NCBI GenBank assembly: GCA_900543505.1
Contig: UQSB01000002.1
Location: 21,490-85,489 of the forward strand
Length of the DNA: 64,000 bases
DNA from: an uncultured Collinsella sp.
Lineage (GTDB): Bacteria > Actinomycetota > Coriobacteriia > Coriobacteriales > Coriobacteriaceae
Reading direction: 5' to 3'
The first letter of the stretch is position 1. Every line of letters starts with the position of its first letter. The translations under genes and the position numbers were made by a program. This document shows positions 35,459 through 44,178 of the stretch, piece after piece. The notes below the pieces were generated by a model. It saw only the letters and a program-made list of their open reading frames with translations, had not been told where the DNA came from and did not search any database.

Positions 35459-36283
35459 ATGACCGCGCCGTCTGATTTCAATTCGATTCCTGAGCTCGAT
35501 GCCACGCTTGTATTCTGTGTTGCCTATGATGGCTCGTCCTATAGCGGATTTGCCGAGCAGCCGGGCCAGACGACCGTTGCGGGCGAGTTGCGCCGCGCTA
35601 TCGAGACGCTGCTGCGCCGCCCGATCGATCTGACGTGTGCGGGTCGTACCGATGCCGGCGTGCATGCGGTGGCCCAGTACATTAGCGTGCCCGTAACGGA
35701 CGCTGAGCTTGCTCTGACGCGCCGTAGGTGGCTGAGGGCTATGGATGCCCTCCTGCCCAAAGATATCGCCATAAACGAGGTCTACAAGGCCCGTAGGGGC
35801 TTTTCTGCCCGCTTTGACGCGCGGTCCCGTACGTATACGTACCGTATTGCCGATCGCGATGCGCGCCCCGTGCTCTCGCGCGGTGCGGTGTGGTGGCATC
35901 GCTATCCCCTCGACGTCGATGCGATGGCGGCCGCCTGCCCTGCGCTTTTGGGCGAGCAGGACTTTAAGAGCTTTTGCAAGGTTGCCTCTGCTGTGGGCAA
36001 GCCCACGCACCGCTGCGTGATGCGTGCGGAGTTTGGCCACGAGGTCGCTTTTGGCGAGGATATCCTGACCTTCACTATCGAGGGCAATGCGTTTTTGCAC
36101 TCGATGGTGCGTACCATTGTAGGAACGCTCGTGGAGATTGGCATGCATCGTCGCGATCCCCAGTGGATGCGCGAGGTTATTGACGCCCGTGACCGAACCG
36201 CTGCGGGTCCCACGGCGCCTGCCTGCGGCCTTACGTTTATGGGTGTGGATTACGGCCCCGACGAGCTTGTCGTTCTCGACTAG
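35459..36283 (+). CDS. truA: tRNA pseudouridine synthase A
   Basis: A 274-residue TruA, which makes pseudouridine 38-40 in tRNA anticodon arms. It has AYDGSSYSGFAEQPGQ and the catalytic CAGRTDAGVHA motif (Asp in GRTDAGV), then RSRTYTYRI-like ARSRTYTYRIADRDARPV, and C-terminal FLHSMVRTIVGTLVEIG. I chose the ATG at 35459 (GGGAG five bases upstream). Confidence 0.96.
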   Translation: MTAPSDFNSIPELDATLVFCVAYDGSSYSGFAEQPGQTTVAGELRRAIETLLRRPIDLTCAGRTDAGVHAVAQYISVPVTDAELALTRRRWLRAMDALLPKDIAINEVYKARRGFSARFDARSRTYTYRIADRDARPVLSRGAVWWHRYPLDVDAMAAACPALLGEQDFKSFCKVASAVGKPTHRCVMRAEFGHEVAFGEDILTFTIEGNAFLHSMVRTIVGTLVEIGMHRRDPQWMREVIDARDRTAAGPTAPACGLTFMGVDYGPDELVVLD

Positions 36284-36435
36284 GGGAGTGCTCGGCGCGT
36301 CTGTGCCTTGCACATACTATGTGTGAGCTGCGCGTGTGCAACATCTGTTCTTGGCGTGCAACATGTTAGGCGGCTCGTTGCTTTTATAGCTCGGGTGTAC
36401 CATGAACGACAGTTTGATTTGGTGCTATCGAGAGG

Positions 36436-37485
36436 ATGGAAAACTTGGTTCGACGTTGTTCGCATCCGCGACTTTCGGTGATTCTTGTGGTAGAAGGTTC
36501 GCCCAGCTATGCGATGCGTGCGCTCGAGAGTATCCAGAACCAAGACCTCTATGATTTGCAGATTGTCGTTGTCTGCCGCGATGCTGTGCCCGGTGTGCGC
36601 CATTCGCTTCAAGTTGCTGCCGACAGGGACATCCATATTGATTTGATTGACGTCGAGGACGCGAAGCGCGGCGCTTGTCTTCGTGCCGGTTTTGATGCCT
36701 CGCGCGGCTCTCAAATCATCGCCATGAACGCCGATGAGTGGTTTGCTCCGCAGGCCCTTTCCAAGATGGTCGATATCGCGTGCGATACTGCGGCAGACAT
36801 TGTGCTCCCCTCGGTGTCGCTCGATCGATACGATGCGCATCGCGAGCGTCATTCGCGCGTCTTGGATGCTGCCTCTATTGCCATAGAAGACGAGTCTTCT
36901 ATGGTGACTGGGCTGCCCCAGTTGATTTTAGGCGGCTTGGTTGCTCAAGTCTCTGGCGTGATGTACAGCCGTCCACTGTTTGAGGCATGTCTTTTGTGCG
37001 ATAAGACGTTTCGCACGGTTGGGTTTATGGCGTGCGCGCTCTCGCAGGCACAGCGCGTCTCCGGATGCGGCGACGCTTGTTTCCACGCGGCGGCGCCTAA
37101 GCTTACAGATGCCTTTGATCCCACCATGTATGCCAAGGTATCCGATGACGCCCGGGCGCTCGACGAGCTTGCGGACTCACTCTCGGAAGCAGATAGCGGT
37201 GGTCGGCTCAAGCTGGCAAGCCAAAAGTTCTACTTTGCCGGACTGGTCGCCTGCATCGAGAATTTGTGTCTGAGCCCGCATGGAGTGTCGTCAATCGAGC
37301 GTTCCGCCCGCATGCGTGATATGCTCGAGGCGCCTCGAACCCGTCAGATGGTCGCCGCGCTCAAGGATAACCATCGGGGACTCGGTCTGTTGTTTGGGCC
37401 GATCGCCAGCGCCAAGCCCGCGCGCTGCGTGATGTGTACGCATCTGGCAGCTTTTCTTAACCGGACGGGCGCAAAAACCGCCTAA
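36436..37485 (+). CDS. Glycosyltransferase family 2-like protein
   Basis: A protein of up to 349 residues. The N-terminal 110 residues resemble the GT2/GT-A nucleotide-sugar fold (SVILVVEGSPSYAMRALESIQNQDLYDLQIVVV, then a MNADEW acidic site in place of the usual DxD). The C-terminal two thirds are not recognisable. No membrane segment is evident. The ATG at 36436 directly abuts AGAGG, so a TTG at 36445 with AGAGGA eight bases upstream may be the true start. It stands alone between truA and argR, so context does not define the sugar or acceptor. The GT2 call rests on the N-terminus only. Confidence 0.6.
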   Translation: MENLVRRCSHPRLSVILVVEGSPSYAMRALESIQNQDLYDLQIVVVCRDAVPGVRHSLQVAADRDIHIDLIDVEDAKRGACLRAGFDASRGSQIIAMNADEWFAPQALSKMVDIACDTAADIVLPSVSLDRYDAHRERHSRVLDAASIAIEDESSMVTGLPQLILGGLVAQVSGVMYSRPLFEACLLCDKTFRTVGFMACALSQAQRVSGCGDACFHAAAPKLTDAFDPTMYAKVSDDARALDELADSLSEADSGGRLKLASQKFYFAGLVACIENLCLSPHGVSSIERSARMRDMLEAPRTRQMVAALKDNHRGLGLLFGPIASAKPARCVMCTHLAAFLNRTGAKTA

Positions 37486-37617
37486 ACGGCTCATTACGAA
37501 ACAAACTTGCATAGAATTGTTTCGAAATGCGTTCTTATACACAAAAGCCTTCAAATAGCGTTAAACTATTCAATCACTGATTGATTGTCTCCGCCATCTT
37601 TTGGAGAGAGGGTTTGT

Positions 37618-38055
37618 ATGGCTAAAAAACGCAATGGGCGCCAGGATGCCATTAGAGATATTGTGCGCAATAAGGATGTCCGCACGCAGCGCGTGCTGGT
37701 CGATGAGCTCCGTGCTATGGGCTTTGATTGCACGCAGGCGACTGTCTCTCGCGATATTGCCGATATGGGGCTGCGTAAGCTCCCTGAGGGCATCTATGTT
37801 CTGGCAGAGGACCTGCACCTGCAGCGTATGGTTTCCGAGCTCGTAACGGGCGTTCTGCGTACCGATAATCTGGTTATGATCAAGGCTCAGCCTGGCACGG
37901 CTTCCGGCATCGCCGCCGCCGTTGATGCGGCAGAGTTGCCCGATGTGCTTGGCTCGCTTGCCGGCAACGATACGATTTTGGTTATTGCCCAGACGGCCGA
38001 GGACGGCGAGCGCCTCGAGGCGCTGATCAATAAGCTGAGCAATTCTCGCAAGTAG
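37618..38055 (+). CDS. argR: Arginine repressor ArgR
   Basis: A 145-residue ArgR/AhrC protein. The N-terminal winged helix reads RQDAIRDIVRNKDVRTQRVLV and CTQATVSRDIADMGLRKL. The C-terminal oligomerisation and arginine-binding domain shows GTASGIAAAVDAAELPDVLGSLAGNDTILV, with the Asp pair expected for arginine. The ATG at 37618 has GGAGAGAGG upstream; a longer in-frame start is unlikely. No arginine biosynthetic gene lies next to it. The A+T-rich 130 bases upstream probably hold its promoter, but I could not define an ARG box with confidence. Confidence 0.92.
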   Translation: MAKKRNGRQDAIRDIVRNKDVRTQRVLVDELRAMGFDCTQATVSRDIADMGLRKLPEGIYVLAEDLHLQRMVSELVTGVLRTDNLVMIKAQPGTASGIAAAVDAAELPDVLGSLAGNDTILVIAQTAEDGERLEALINKLSNSRK

Positions 38056-38105
38056 GTGTGCGGGCCGTGCGCTCGGCATTGCGTGCGCTGACATAGTGGC
38101 TTGTA

Positions 38106-38138
38106 AGGGGCATCGACGTTGGTCGGTACCCCTTTTTG
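38106..38138 (+). terminator. Intrinsic terminator after argR
   Basis: AAGGGG...CGAC pairs with GTCG...CCCCTT around a GTTG loop and is followed by TTTTTG. Confidence 0.75.
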
Positions 38139-38178
38139 TTTGCCGGTATAAAGACCGCCCACCAGGTCGCTTCAAACT

Positions 38179-38218
38179 AAAAGGCCCCGAGCAGTTCAAT
38201 AAGCTGCTCGGGGCCTTG
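38179..38218 (-). terminator. Intrinsic terminator of the penicillin-binding protein gene
   Basis: On the minus strand AAGGCCCCGAGCAG pairs with CTGCTCGGGGCCTT and is followed by TTAG, a strong stem just beyond the stop codon. Confidence 0.85.
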
Positions 38219-38239
38219 TTGGCTTTAGTCGCGTACTTC

Positions 38240-40456
38240 TTAGCCGACCGTATCGTCAGGCGTGGGCGAGGGGTCGGGAGTGGGCGTAGGCGTAGGCGTG
38301 CCGCCATCGCCGCCGGTCGAGCCACCAGTGGAGCCGCCCGTCGAGCCACCAGTGGAGCCGCCCGTCGAGCCACCGGTCGTACCGGTGCCGCCGGTGGTGT
38401 CGCCGCCCGTGGTCTCGGTGGTCGTGGTCGTCGTGGTAGTTGTTGTGGTGGTTTCCTCTTCCTCTTCGTCCTCGTCCTTGTCGTCGTTCTCCGACTTCTT
38501 GGTGTTGTTGGTGCCGTAGAACTTCCAGACGCTGTTGTTCTTGTAGGTGGGCGCCGTTCCGGTCGCAAACTCCTCGCGCTCGGTACCGGTCAGAACGGTG
38601 TTCATAAACCGCTTAAAGACAGGCAGGTTGGTGCTGTCGCCCAGCAGGTCCGTGCCGTACTTTTGGATGGGGATCTCGCCCGCGGAATAGCCGGTCCACA
38701 GGGCGCACGCCAGCTGCGGGGTATAGCCGCAGAACCAAAGGTTGGTGGTGTTGTCGGTGGTGCCCGTCTTGCCGGCATAGGGCTGGTTGACACTCAGGGC
38801 GCCGGCAGCACCCGTACCGCTGCCCTTCATGACGCCGGACAGAACATCGGTGACCGCGGCGGCCTCGCCCTCGGTAAGCACCTGTGAGGGATTGTCGGTG
38901 TGCTGGTACAGCACCGAACCGGTACGAGAATCAATCTCGGTGATGGCGATCGGCTGGCGATAGTAGCCGCCGTTGGCAAACGTCGCGTAGGCGGCGGCCA
39001 TCTCGAGTGGCGAGATCGAGCCGGTGCCGAGCGTCATGACGGGAACGTCCTCGATGTTGTCCTTGGCGGGGTCGATGCCGAGCTTTTTGACGAGCGAGAT
39101 GATCTTGCTGTTGCCGACGGCTTCCGCCACCTGGATGTAGCCGGTGTTGGAGGAGTATGCCGTCGCCTGCTTAAGCGTGATGTTGCCGTAGCTCTGGTTG
39201 GCGTAATTTTGGACCTCGGTCGTGGTGCCCTTGGCCTTGAGCGGCGAGTTGCAGTTGAGGGTGACGTTGGGGTTCATGCCGTTTTGGATGGCAGTTGCCA
39301 GCGTAAAGGCCTTAAAGGTGGAGCCGACGGGACGCTTGGCCGTGGCATGGTTTACGTGGTTCTCGTCGGCGTTGTAGTCGTAGCCGCCCACCATGCACTT
39401 GATGTAGCCGGTCTTGGGGTCGACGACGACCATGCCCATGTCCAGGCCGTCAAGCGAGAGCGTGTCGAGCTGCTCGCGGACGGCATTCTCTGCCACCTGC
39501 TGCATCGTGGGGTCGATGGTGGTCTTGACGGTCAGGCCGCCCTTAAAGAGCACGTCGGTCGAGAACTCCTGCTCCAGCAGCTGCTTGACGTAGGAGACAA
39601 AGTAGGGCTGCGAGTATACGTCGACGCCGCTGCCCGAGATTTCGGTCACGTTGAGGGTGATGGGCTCGGCCTGTGCGGCATCGTGCTCCTCCTGGGTGAT
39701 GTGGCCCAGGCGCAGCATGTTGTCGAGAACCTTGTTGCGGCGAGACAGTGCCAGATCGGGATTGACCGTGGGGTCGTACTGCGAAGGCGAGTTGGGAAGG
39801 CCGATGAGTAGCGCGGCCTCGCTCAGGGTGAGGTCGGCGGCGCTCTTGGACAGATAGGTCTCGGCTGCGGCCTCGATGCCGTAGGCGCCGTGGCCGTAAT
39901 AGATGGTGTTGAGGTACATCATGAGGATCTCGTCTTTGGAGTACATGTCCTCCATCTTGATGGCGATGTAGGCCTCGCGCACCTTACGCTCAATGGTCGA
40001 GTCGAATTGCTCCTCCTGCAGGATGGTGTTGCGCACAAGCTGCTGGGTGATCGTCGAGGCGCCTTCGTGCCCGCCGCCGAGGGTTGCCACCGCAGCACGC
40101 GCGATACCCCACAGGTCGATACCGCCGTGCTCGTAGAAGCGCTCGTCCTCGACGTCAACGGTGCCCTGCAGCACGTAGGGGGAGACCTCGTCCTTGGTGA
40201 TGGACTTGCGGTTTTGCGTGTAGAAGCTCGCGATCTTGTTGCCGTTACAGTCGACGATCTCGGTGGGCTCGCTCACCAGATACGCGTTGGCGTCGGTGTA
40301 GTCGGGCAGATCGGACAGCCAGCGGTTGACGTTACCGACCATGCCGATGCCAAACGCCACGCCCGCAATCAGCAGAAAGCCCAAAAACGAGAGCAGGATT
40401 ATGGGCAGGGCGTGCGTCTTTGAACGGCTGTGTCCCTGTCGTTGGCGAGGACCCAT
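38240..40456 (-). CDS. Class A penicillin-binding protein (bifunctional transglycosylase/transpeptidase)
   Basis: A 738-residue membrane-anchored peptidoglycan synthase. A signal anchor lies near residues 17-40. The GT51 glycosyltransferase domain has EDERFYEHGGIDLWG and GASTITQQLVRN. The transpeptidase domain has the SxxK nucleophile in GSTFKAF, SSN and KTGTT. The C-terminus is a long extracytoplasmic low-complexity tail: an acidic run, twelve Thr in a row, TGGS repeats, then Pro-Thr repeats. I chose the start at 40456, four bases after TGGAGGT, just before the basic MGPRQRQ sequence. It is a single-gene unit between convergent argR and a divergent U32 gene. Confidence 0.94.
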   Translation of the reverse strand: MGPRQRQGHSRSKTHALPIILLSFLGFLLIAGVAFGIGMVGNVNRWLSDLPDYTDANAYLVSEPTEIVDCNGNKIASFYTQNRKSITKDEVSPYVLQGTVDVEDERFYEHGGIDLWGIARAAVATLGGGHEGASTITQQLVRNTILQEEQFDSTIERKVREAYIAIKMEDMYSKDEILMMYLNTIYYGHGAYGIEAAAETYLSKSAADLTLSEAALLIGLPNSPSQYDPTVNPDLALSRRNKVLDNMLRLGHITQEEHDAAQAEPITLNVTEISGSGVDVYSQPYFVSYVKQLLEQEFSTDVLFKGGLTVKTTIDPTMQQVAENAVREQLDTLSLDGLDMGMVVVDPKTGYIKCMVGGYDYNADENHVNHATAKRPVGSTFKAFTLATAIQNGMNPNVTLNCNSPLKAKGTTTEVQNYANQSYGNITLKQATAYSSNTGYIQVAEAVGNSKIISLVKKLGIDPAKDNIEDVPVMTLGTGSISPLEMAAAYATFANGGYYRQPIAITEIDSRTGSVLYQHTDNPSQVLTEGEAAAVTDVLSGVMKGSGTGAAGALSVNQPYAGKTGTTDNTTNLWFCGYTPQLACALWTGYSAGEIPIQKYGTDLLGDSTNLPVFKRFMNTVLTGTEREEFATGTAPTYKNNSVWKFYGTNNTKKSENDDKDEDEEEEETTTTTTTTTTTTETTGGDTTGGTGTTGGSTGGSTGGSTGGSTGGSTGGDGGTPTPTPTPDPSPTPDDTVG
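38312..38380. repeat. 24-bp tandem repeat encoding the TGGS tail of the penicillin-binding protein
   Basis: Copies of a unit reading GAGCCACCAGTGGAGCCGCC (plus CGTC) follow one another in the coding sequence for the (GGST)n tail. Such arrays expand and contract easily, so tail length probably varies between strains. Confidence 0.7.
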
Positions 40457-40618
40457 ATATTGACCTCCAGGTATGTCGTGCCAGACGGTGGATGTGCCGT
40501 CGGGGCAGGATGGACATAAGTTATTACACGATAAACCAAACGGGGCGCGCGAGGCCTCGTGTATGCTGGAAGACGGCATTTTTCAGAGTGAATGCATACC
40601 TTGGTAAGGAGTTTGTCG

Positions 40619-42595
40619 ATGGCGATTCGGACGATGGGGCCGAGCGGACAATACGAGACTGGATTGGATGTTGTCAGTGCGGCGCTGCCCGAGCTGCTGG
40701 CGCCGGCGGGCGGACTCGACCAGATGCTTGCGGCTATCGCCGCGGGTGCCGATGCCATCTATGCGGGGTTGGGCGGCTTTAACGCCCGTGTGAGCGCCCA
40801 TGGCTTTACGGATAACGAGTTTGCGCGCGGCTGCGCCGTGGCGCATGCCCATGGCGTGCATGTGTACGTAACGCTCAACGTGTTCGTGTTTGACGATGAG
40901 TTGTCCGACGCGGTGGCGTTGGGAGCTCATGCACTGGAGCTGGGCGCCGATGCTCTGATTGTCGCCGATGCCGGGTTGGCCTGCGCGCTGCGCGCGGCGA
41001 TTCCCGGGGTCGAGATTCACCTGTCCACGCAGGCGGGCGCTCATAGCGAGGGTGCCGTGCGGCTTGCCGCCGATGAACTGGGGGTCGAGCGCGTGACGAC
41101 GGCACGCGAGCTGACGGTCGACGAGATTGCGGCGCTATGTGCCACGGGCGTGCCCATCGAGGTATTCTGCCACGGTGCGATTTGCATCGGCTATTCGGGG
41201 GCGTGCGAGTTCTCGGCCCTGCGGCGTGGGCGCTCGGCGATGCGCGGCGACTGCACGCAGCCGTGCCGTCTGGCGTACGACCTAGTGGACGAGGCGGGGC
41301 AGAGTGTTGTTGCCGTCGAGGGAGACCGCCTGCTTTGTCCGCGTGACTATCTGGGTATCGCGCACCTGCCCGAGCTTGTTGCCGCCGGCGTGGCATCGCT
41401 CAAGATCGAGGGACGCATGAAGAATCCCGATTACGTATTCAACGTGGTGAGGGTGTGGCGTCGGGCACTCGATATGCTGTGCGACGGCGCGTGGGACTCC
41501 GGTGCCGTGGAAGAGCTTGAACGCGAGCTGGGAAGGTCGTTTAACCGTGGGTTTACCGATGCTTACCTGCGGGGTCGTTCGGGTGCCGAGCTGATGAGCT
41601 TTGAGCGCGCGATCAACCAGGGCGTGCGCGTGGGGCGCTTGGTCGCTGTGGGCCACGAAGAGGTGACCGTTGAGCTCGATGCCGCCGTGGCGGCGGGTGA
41701 CACGCTCGAGATTCGGTTCTATCCGGGTGTCGACGCGCGTCCCGATGTGCCCAAGCGCTGGCCGCAGGTGCCCTGCCCGGTGGATGCCGCAGCGGGGAAG
41801 CGCGTCGTCGTGCATTGCAAGCGTAAGGTGGACGCGGGCTGCGAGGTCTATCTGATTCGCAGCGCCGGCGTGTTGGATCAGACGACGGCGGTGTTGGAGC
41901 GCATGCGGGCCGAGGCGGATGCGATTGCGCCCGTTGCGCGTGCCGTTGAGGTGCTGCCCTTTGAGGACGCTGCGGTGGATGGCGGCGCGTCGACGGAGTT
42001 GGCGGGGTCGGCGGGGCCGGTAAAGCGCGAGGATTTTGCTCGTATGGTCTTTGCCTGGGAGCTGATGGATGTGGGTCCGCGCGATGAGCGAGATCTGTCC
42101 GATACAACGGTGGTGCTCGACGAAGTGTGCCGCGCGGGCGACGCCGAGCGGACTCGGGCGCTTATGCAGCGTGCCGGGCGCGTCGTCTGCCGCAATCTGG
42201 GACAAGTGGCGATGGCCCGCGAGCTGGGCACAACGTTTGACGTGGCGGCGCCGGTGTTCTGTGCCAATCGGGCCACGCTTACCTGGCTGCGCGGACTCGG
42301 TGCGGGGCGGGTGTGCTTGTCGGCCGAGTTGCTCGGCAATGATGCGGAGCGTGTTGCCGAGCTTGCCGCTTGCCCCGGTGTCTTGGGGCCTGTCGATGCC
42401 GACCGTCCCGAGATCATGGTGTGCGAGCACTGCTTGCTGACTGCCGAGGGCGCCTGCGCCACGGATGCAACGGGGCAGGTCCGTTGCCGTGACTGCTCGC
42501 GCCGTCAGCAGGCGCGCTTTTTGGTCGAACGTGACGGCACGCGTTTGCCGGTCGTTATCGACGCGTGCGGCAGGACGAGGATTTTCCTGTCGTAG
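40619..42595 (+). CDS. U32 family peptidase-like protein (possible rRNA hydroxylation factor)
   Basis: A 658-residue long-form U32 protein. The N-terminus has PELLAPAGGLDQMLAAIAAG, then VYVTLNVFVFDDEL. The diagnostic core is CHGAICIGYSGACEFSALRR with the cysteine-rich RGDCTQPCR, and SLKIEGRMKNPDYV. A C-terminal Cys set (CEHCLLTAEGAC, CRDC) suggests a metal or Fe-S site. Length and layout resemble E. coli RlhA, which supports 23S rRNA C2501 hydroxylation, but the subfamily is inferred. AAGGAG precedes the ATG at 40619. It is divergent from the penicillin-binding protein and 97 bases before tyrS. Confidence 0.88.
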   Translation: MAIRTMGPSGQYETGLDVVSAALPELLAPAGGLDQMLAAIAAGADAIYAGLGGFNARVSAHGFTDNEFARGCAVAHAHGVHVYVTLNVFVFDDELSDAVALGAHALELGADALIVADAGLACALRAAIPGVEIHLSTQAGAHSEGAVRLAADELGVERVTTARELTVDEIAALCATGVPIEVFCHGAICIGYSGACEFSALRRGRSAMRGDCTQPCRLAYDLVDEAGQSVVAVEGDRLLCPRDYLGIAHLPELVAAGVASLKIEGRMKNPDYVFNVVRVWRRALDMLCDGAWDSGAVEELERELGRSFNRGFTDAYLRGRSGAELMSFERAINQGVRVGRLVAVGHEEVTVELDAAVAAGDTLEIRFYPGVDARPDVPKRWPQVPCPVDAAAGKRVVVHCKRKVDAGCEVYLIRSAGVLDQTTAVLERMRAEADAIAPVARAVEVLPFEDAAVDGGASTELAGSAGPVKREDFARMVFAWELMDVGPRDERDLSDTTVVLDEVCRAGDAERTRALMQRAGRVVCRNLGQVAMARELGTTFDVAAPVFCANRATLTWLRGLGAGRVCLSAELLGNDAERVAELAACPGVLGPVDADRPEIMVCEHCLLTAEGACATDATGQVRCRDCSRRQQARFLVERDGTRLPVVIDACGRTRIFLS

Positions 42596-42692
42596 GTGTT
42601 CGGCCGCGCCGTTTTGGTTATTATGAGTGGGTTTATGAACTTCGAGCACCGCCGTATCCGGTGAGGGTGCTATAGCAAAAGGAGGATACCCA

Positions 42693-43904
42693 ATGCTGTC
42701 TGTCGACGAGCAAATGCGTATCATCACCTCGGGCGCAGCGCAGATCGTCCCCGAGGCCGACCTTCGCAAGAAGCTTGAGAAGGGCGAGCCCCTCAACATC
42801 AAGCTCGGCGTCGATCCCACCAGCCCCGACCTGCACCTGGGCCATGCCGTGCCCCTGCGCAAGATGCGTCAGTTCCAGGACCTGGGCCACAAGGTCACCC
42901 TCATCATCGGTAACGGCACCGCACTGATCGGCGATCCTTCGGGCAAGAATTCCACCCGCCCGCAGCTTTCGCAGGAGCAGATTGAGGCCAACGCCGAGAC
43001 CTACGTGAGCCAGGCCATGAAGATCCTGGATCCCGAGAAGACCACCATCGTGCACAACGGCGACTGGATCCTGTCGATGGATCTGGCCGGCCTGCTGCAG
43101 GTGTGCTCCAAGTTCACCGTCGCCCGCATCCTCGAGCGCGATGACTTTACCAAGCGCTACCAGTCCCAGACGCCGATCGCCCTCCACGAGTTCCTGTACC
43201 CCGTGATGCAGGCCTTCGACTCCGTTCAGATCAAGGCCGACGTGGAGATGGGCGGCACCGACCAGCTCTTCAACCTGCTCGCCGGCCGCGAGCTCATGGA
43301 GAAGATGGGCATGGAGCCGCAGATCGCGCTTACCATGCCGCTGCTCGAGGGCACCGATGGCGTGCGCAAGATGTCCAAGTCCTACGGCAACTACATCGGC
43401 CTGACCGATGCTCCCAAGGATATGTTCGGCAAGACGATGTCCATCCCCGACGAGATGATCGGCAAGTACTATCGTCTGGCCAGCTCGCTCACCCCGGCCG
43501 AGGTCGACAAGATCGACGCTGCCCTGGCCGACGGTTCCGCCGATCCCTATGAGCTCAAGCGCGCGCTGGGCCGCGACCTGTGCGACACCTATCACGGCGC
43601 CGGTGCCGGTGACGAGGCTCAGGCCGAGTTCGACCGCGTGTTCAAGGAGGGCCAGCTTGCCGACTTCCCCGAGAAGCATGTCGAGCTGACCGTCAACGAC
43701 GAGGGCCAGATCTACCTCGCAGGCCTGCTTAAGGACCTGGGCCTTTCGGCGAGCGCCGGCCAGGCCCGTCGCGACATTGACGGCGGCGGCGTCAAGATCA
43801 ACGGCGAGGCGGTGGCTCCCAAGAGCTACAACATCGACCCGAGCGCCCTCAAGCTGGGCGACACCCTCTCAGTAGGCAAGCGCAAGGGCTTTAAGTTGGT
43901 CTAG
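42693..43904 (+). CDS. tyrS: Tyrosyl-tRNA synthetase
   Basis: A 403-residue class I synthetase. The HIGH-type motif is HLGH (His48-His51), followed by LIIGNGTALIGDPSG, and the KMSKS loop is present exactly (RKMSKSYGN). A C-terminal S4-like RNA-binding domain ends the protein (SAGQARRDIDGGGVKINGE). It charges tRNA-Tyr. AAAGGAGG precedes the ATG. The 97-base upstream spacer is too short for a T-box. Confidence 0.96.
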   Translation: MLSVDEQMRIITSGAAQIVPEADLRKKLEKGEPLNIKLGVDPTSPDLHLGHAVPLRKMRQFQDLGHKVTLIIGNGTALIGDPSGKNSTRPQLSQEQIEANAETYVSQAMKILDPEKTTIVHNGDWILSMDLAGLLQVCSKFTVARILERDDFTKRYQSQTPIALHEFLYPVMQAFDSVQIKADVEMGGTDQLFNLLAGRELMEKMGMEPQIALTMPLLEGTDGVRKMSKSYGNYIGLTDAPKDMFGKTMSIPDEMIGKYYRLASSLTPAEVDKIDAALADGSADPYELKRALGRDLCDTYHGAGAGDEAQAEFDRVFKEGQLADFPEKHVELTVNDEGQIYLAGLLKDLGLSASAGQARRDIDGGGVKINGEAVAPKSYNIDPSALKLGDTLSVGKRKGFKLV

Positions 43905-43933
43905 CAAGTAGGTCAACCTAACATGTGCAATAG

Positions 43934-43969
43934 GGCCGCAGCCGGAACGATTCCGGCTGCGGCTTTTTT
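43934..43969 (+). terminator. Intrinsic terminator after tyrS
   Basis: GCCGCAGCCGGAA and TTCCGGCTGCGGC form a 13-base perfect stem with a CGA loop, followed by six T. Confidence 0.95.
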
Positions 43970-43973
43970 GGCA

Positions 43974-44053
43974 CTTGGGGACGTTCCTTTTGTGCCGGCA
44001 CTTTGGGACACTCCTTGTCATTGGTGCAAAGTAACCTGTCCCCATTGCGCCAA
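43974..44053. repeat. Dispersed intergenic repeat (GGGGACGTTCCTTTT type), copy 1
   Basis: The block starts GGGGACGTTCCTTTTGTGCC and ends with CCTGTCCCC. The leading motif recurs at 46976 with one change in 21 bases, and the trailing AACCTGTCCC motif recurs near 57460 and 57530. It lies between tyrS and adenine deaminase and contains no gene. Confidence 0.6.
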
Positions 44054-44178
44054 GCGGCGTGTGCCGTTAAGCGGACGGGGTGTTAGCGGGACCTTCTTTT
44101 GGGCATACAATTGCTATTGGCTTGCTGCGGTGAAGGCTCGTCCGCTCCGCAGTTATTTCTACAGTTAAAGGAGTATGT

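Noticed and set aside
37486..37617. ARG box upstream of argR
   Set aside because: A+T-rich sequence with loose symmetry (ATTGTTTCGAAATGC) but no convincing match to known arginine boxes.
42596..42692. T-box riboswitch before tyrS
   Set aside because: The gap is only 97 bases and lacks the T-box consensus and terminator.
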